Assembly (NCBI GenBank): GCA_022376515.1
Contig: WTXI01000083.1
Span: 62,001 to 126,000, forward strand
Source of the DNA: Lactifluus volemus
Lineage: Eukaryota; Basidiomycota; Agaricomycetes; Russulales; Russulaceae
Direction: 5' to 3'
Length of the DNA: 64,000 nt
In this document: positions 60,910 to 64,000 of the stretch, one piece after another
Layout of the letters: every line of letters starts with the position of its first letter
Position numbering within the stretch: position 1 is the first letter of the stretch
Notes under the pieces: generated by a model
Databases searched by the model: none
What the model saw: only the letters and a program-made list of their open reading frames with translations
Told to the model about the DNA's origin: nothing
Translations under genes and position numbers: made by a program

Positions 60910-62767
60910 AATCCTGGGGCGCAGAGTCGGTGGAGTCAACCATATCCTTGATAAAGCGTTCCTTGTCGTCGTCAGACAACTTCATAAGTCCGTCCATAAG
61001 CTGGTCGCGGGTGATTTCCTTTCTTTCTTCTTCGACAGCCCGCACTGCGGCGGGGCGCTGTGCAGGCTTGCTGTCCTTGTGCTGGCTCTTTTTCTTCTCA
61101 GGGCATGAGCTACTTATGTGGCCCTGCGACGGCAGATGAAGCAGCGTCCTTCTGCCCGTAGCTTCTTCTTTTCTTCAGGTGTAGGCCCCCCTGTGCGAAT
61201 GGCATCCACATCCATGGCGTCTGAGGGCCGTGGCTTCACTTGTCTGCCCGGCTGGTACCTTCCCAAGGCCGCAGCAAGGCGTCGGCGGAAGTCCTGGCCT
61301 GGCCTGTCTCCAGAGGTGGCTCTGGCTTCGATGTACCTCCCTTGACGCCTCAGGGCCGCTGCCTGCCATCCCGCCAGAGTGTCGGGCAAGGTGGGTTCAA
61401 AATCAATGATCTTCTCGCGGAGGGCTCGCTTCAGCCCATCCTTGAATCGAAGGAGGGTTCCTTGCTCGTTTGGACCCCACTTGGCGAGAGCGATTAGCGT
61501 GTTGAAGTTATTGATGTATGTTTTGAGGTCCTCCCCTGCATTTCCAGGGCGAGCAGGCTTCCCAACGCCTCCTCTCTGGCCACAGTGTTCTCGAACTGTG
61601 CTCTGAATGCGTTGTCGAAGTTCGTCCAAACCATTTCATCGTTTGGATCAGTGGCTAGGAGTGGTGTGGATGCTGTCGCCACATCGCCACTCCATTCATG
61701 AGAGGCTGGATGATTCCATCGACCCATTGGTCGACTGCTTGCCTCGGATCCTTCCTATACAGGTGAGGACCCGCAGGTAAGGGTTGCTTATGGAGGGGTG
61801 GTCCCGGTTCATTTCCCAAAAGACGAGAAGGCGCGACGGAAACGTGCAAGGTCGTCACGATCCCCATTGAAAATTTCAGGGATCGTGCCATAGAGGGCTG
61901 AAGGCTGGTGTGGTTGACCACCTGCTGCTTGTCCTCCCGGAGGGGGAGCTCCTCCTCCTCCTCCGCCTCCTCCACCGCCCTCCACCGCCTCCTCCTCCGC
62001 CTCCACTTCCTCCCGGCTGTGCCCCAGCCGGAGGTCCTCCTCCAGGTTGCCCAGAGGAGCTGAATCCTGTGATGCCAGCTAGTGCTGTTGGTGCGGTAAT
62101 GGCAGTGCTGACTGCAGCTGACCTGATGAACGCACTACCACTAGGCACACTAGGATGAGGTTGTGGAGAGGGGGAGAGAGCGGCTGGAAACATGGTGGGA
62201 TCACCAACATTCCACTGGTTGGGTCTGTCACCATTGACACACTGAGTCGGAGTATGGTGATCCATTGTTTTTGTACTGGGGGCACTTGCAACGTCGAGGT
62301 TGGTTCAAGCTGCTGATGAATTCCAGGGGAACACTGGTCAAAGGGGTTGTGCGGCTTGATAACCGGTTCAAATAACTGTCCACTAGGTGAAAGTGCTTCG
62401 GGTCGTTCTGGGGTACTTCCAGATCCTGAGCCTGCCGGTGTCAAGGACAGCGCGTGTACTGGATAGTCTGGGTGCTGTGGATCACTTGGTTTCCACCAGC
62501 CGAGTTCAAATCGTGCGATGTCGTCGTCTGTGATGTATCTCCCTATCTCGTCGCGTAGTCTGTGTTTATCAAACCACTCGACGTGATACCACTTCTGGTT
62601 GATAAACTCGATGGGCCGTGTGGATCTCCTTTGTCAAAAGCCCAATAGGCACTTTGCTTGGGGTTTTCTTGACGTTCTATCCAAAAGGCGTGCCCAACTA
62701 CGTGGTCTGGGAGGTCTGGTGCGTCTCTGGTTCGACTCTGGTGAGCTTCCCCTTCTCTGAGGTCCAA
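60910..62767 (-). CDS. Ty3 Gag polyprotein, frame-disrupted
   Basis: An N-terminal block (HAFWIERQENPKQSAYWAFD) is followed by Pro/Gly-rich sequence, then the capsid-like part with TIPEIFNGDRDDLARFRRAF, WVDGIIQPLMN, LKTYINNFNTLIALAKW and DTLAGWQAAALRRQGRYIEA (61629-61114). A CCHC knuckle starting CFIC is interrupted by a frame break near 61117-61125. At least four breaks are needed to read the whole protein. Start near 62767 is approximate. Confidence 0.75.
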
Positions 62768-62984
62768 CCAACAGTTATGGAAGCCGTTTTGTCGATCAAT
62801 CGCCCACTCTTCGCAAGAGGAGCGGTCTCAGTAGCCTATAAGTTGTTCACTCTAGCAAGAGGAACGAAAAATTTCTGTGCACTCTGGCACACACTTTCTC
62901 GGCCTGAAAGAAAGTGGGCAACGGTCTGGTTCGTTCGGGGTACACTTCTTGTGACAAGAAGTGGAGGGTAGGAGCTTCAGCTTA

Positions 62985-63900
62985 TGTCACGGTTCGCAGG
63001 GACCGTGGCTCGAAGTGAGCGTCGTTCTGGTTGGCTATTGCTGTGGCGAGTCGGACAAGACTAGCAACACCAAATAGTCGATTCTAGCACGCGCAGACAA
63101 GTCCTAGGGAGTAGACTTGACTGTGCGAACTCTCGGTGTTCGTATCGCGTGAGGCGGTTAATACGGGCCGGCGCACGCGATGGTCGGAGTTACCGTTCCA
63201 AAAGGATAGACGGTGGCAGATGGTTAATGACATGTGTAGGTTCAACCGCAACACGGGCGCGAGTGTATTGGAACGCAAGGGTCTCGCCTTCCAAGGACAC
63301 TCGTGGAGGTTGAACTAAGGTTCGAGGGCGGACGCGGGTGAGAAGTGGGACTACTTCTCACAGCGCGTTCGTATTAGGGTTCAGGCGTCTGGGACTTGTT
63401 ACAGGAAATGGAACAAGTTCACAGATGTCTGATCGTGGCGCGAAGTACCTAGATCAAGGTACGAAGAGGGGATTCACAAGAAGAGAGGAGGAAGATGCGA
63501 TGCGAGTGTGAGCAGGAGACAATGAACTGCGATTCTAGACGAAGCTGAAGCTGGGGCTTTAGCTCGTCTACAGGGCCCTATTTATGCGTACAGGGGCCAG
63601 CCAACTATCTACAAAGGTCACAGTACAGTAGCGAAGTCAAGACTATTGACTAAGGACCTGAGTCAGTTCTGATGACTCAAGAACTGACTCAGTGCGTCTG
63701 ACTCAAGATCTGAGTCAAGAACGCTGACTCAAGATTTGAGTCATGATCCCTGAGTCAAATACACGTCCAAAACGGCGACGCACAGCCCCTAGAAGTCGAA
63801 CAGAAGGGGCTGGCCAAGGAAAGGGATCCTAGGTCACAACACAAGTCGAAATCAGACGGAAAACAGTAAGAATGGGCCGGCGGCCCGCATAACCGTAACA
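62985..63900 (-). repeat. 5' LTR of the Ty3 element
   Basis: 916 bp, pair of 55513-56441. Differences between the two LTRs are largely one-base indels in short homopolymers, with fewer substitutions. Confidence 0.95.
63659..63757. promoter_or_regulatory. Cluster of eight TGA(C/G)TCA sites, 5' LTR
   Basis: Heptamers start at 63659, 63673, 63685, 63699, 63711, 63725, 63737 and 63751: steps of exactly 14, 12, 14, 12, 14, 12, 14. It lies upstream, in the element's sense, of ATAAATAG at 63578-63585. Confidence 0.88.
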
Positions 63901-63902
63901 TA

Positions 63903-64000
63903 CTCCAACGCGTTCAAGAAGACCCAGTCCTATACCGACCTGACTACTCAAAACCCTTTGAACTTGAAGTAGACGCCTCCCAATATGCCACTGGAGCAGT
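63903..64000 (+). CDS. Partial Ty3 pol (RNase H start) of a second element
   Basis: From the base after the LTR end the plus strand reads LQRVQEDPVLYRPDYSKPF then ELEVDASQYATGA, homologous to the RNase H entry of the first element's pol (DPVLQRPDYDRPF, near 59320). It has opposite orientation and distinct sequence, so it is another Ty3 element abutting the LTR. It continues beyond the window. Confidence 0.85.

Larger units (their letters stand above)
55513..63900 (-). mobile_element. Ty3 (gypsy) LTR retrotransposon, chromovirus type
   Basis: An 8.4-kb element read right to left. LTRs lie at 62985-63900 (5') and 55513-56441 (3'), with ends TGTTACGG...CCGTGACA in the element's sense. Order is Gag, protease, reverse transcriptase, RNase H, integrase, chromodomain, then an extra ORF. 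A purine-rich tract (AGGAGAGAGGG, about 56444-56456) precedes the 3' LTR. No tRNA primer site is evident after the 5' LTR. Flanking 5-mers (TCTTG and TACTC) do not match, so there is no target duplication. Gag and the last ORF carry frame breaks, while RT is long and open. Confidence 0.95.

Overview
This window looks like nuclear DNA of a filamentous basidiomycete, most likely an Agaricomycete close to Rhizoctonia/Ceratobasidium. The reasons are many short introns (about 48-75 bp, GT-AG) inside compact genes, a NACHT-WD40 NLR-like gene, two DUF6535 membrane proteins, two small cysteine-rich secreted proteins of an Agaricomycete-type family, and Ty3- and Ty1/copia-type retroelement pieces. The species is inferred from remembered family resemblance; no search was run.

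Layout. 1-4.3 kb (minus): a NACHT-WD40 gene cut by the window edge, with at least 11 near-identical 129-bp WD repeats and several reading-frame breaks. 4.6-4.8 kb: a possible tiny gene. 5.2-6.7 kb (plus): an eIF4E-family cap-binding protein with four one-base frame breaks. 7.7-12.5 kb: tandem duplication of a gene for a secreted cysteine-rich protein. 12.5-20.2 kb: a second, adjacent tandem duplication carrying two DUF6535 genes (minus). 20.5-22.4 kb (minus): a proline/serine-rich conserved protein. 23.0-28.7 kb (plus): CPSF1/CFT1, the large subunit of the pre-mRNA cleavage and polyadenylation factor. 28.7-32.6 kb: an accessory island with a perfect-looking hairpin element, a 664-bp inverted-repeat element that carries Pol III-type boxes, and a lone copia-type Gag gene. 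32.9-48.3 kb: a housekeeping block with a RecQ helicase (minus), Sec31 of the COPII coat (minus), a UbiA-type prenyltransferase (plus, divergent from Sec31), GPN2 GTPase (minus) and a probable Arb1-like protein (minus). 48.3-55.5 kb: mostly gene-poor, with a small secreted peptide gene and a doubtful ORF. 55.5-63.9 kb (minus): a full-length Ty3 chromovirus with two about 920-bp LTRs, Gag, protease, RT/RNase H, integrase with chromodomain, and an extra zinc-knuckle ORF after pol. The last 100 bases are a piece of a second Ty3 pol gene in the opposite direction.

The most notable observations are: eight TGA(C/G)TCA bZIP-type sites spaced alternately 14 and 12 bp in each LTR, just upstream of a TATA-like box; the extra CCHC ORF whose start codon overlaps the pol stop; the inverted-repeat element with palindromes nested in each arm and a tRNA-like core; two tandem gene duplications side by side; and a RecQ helicase whose aromatic loop has lost its tryptophan. 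One-base frame breaks in eIF4E, in the NACHT gene and in the retroelement, together with indel-rich LTR differences, raise the possibility of long-read consensus errors, although CPSF1, GPN2, UbiA, DUF6535 and the proline-rich gene read cleanly.
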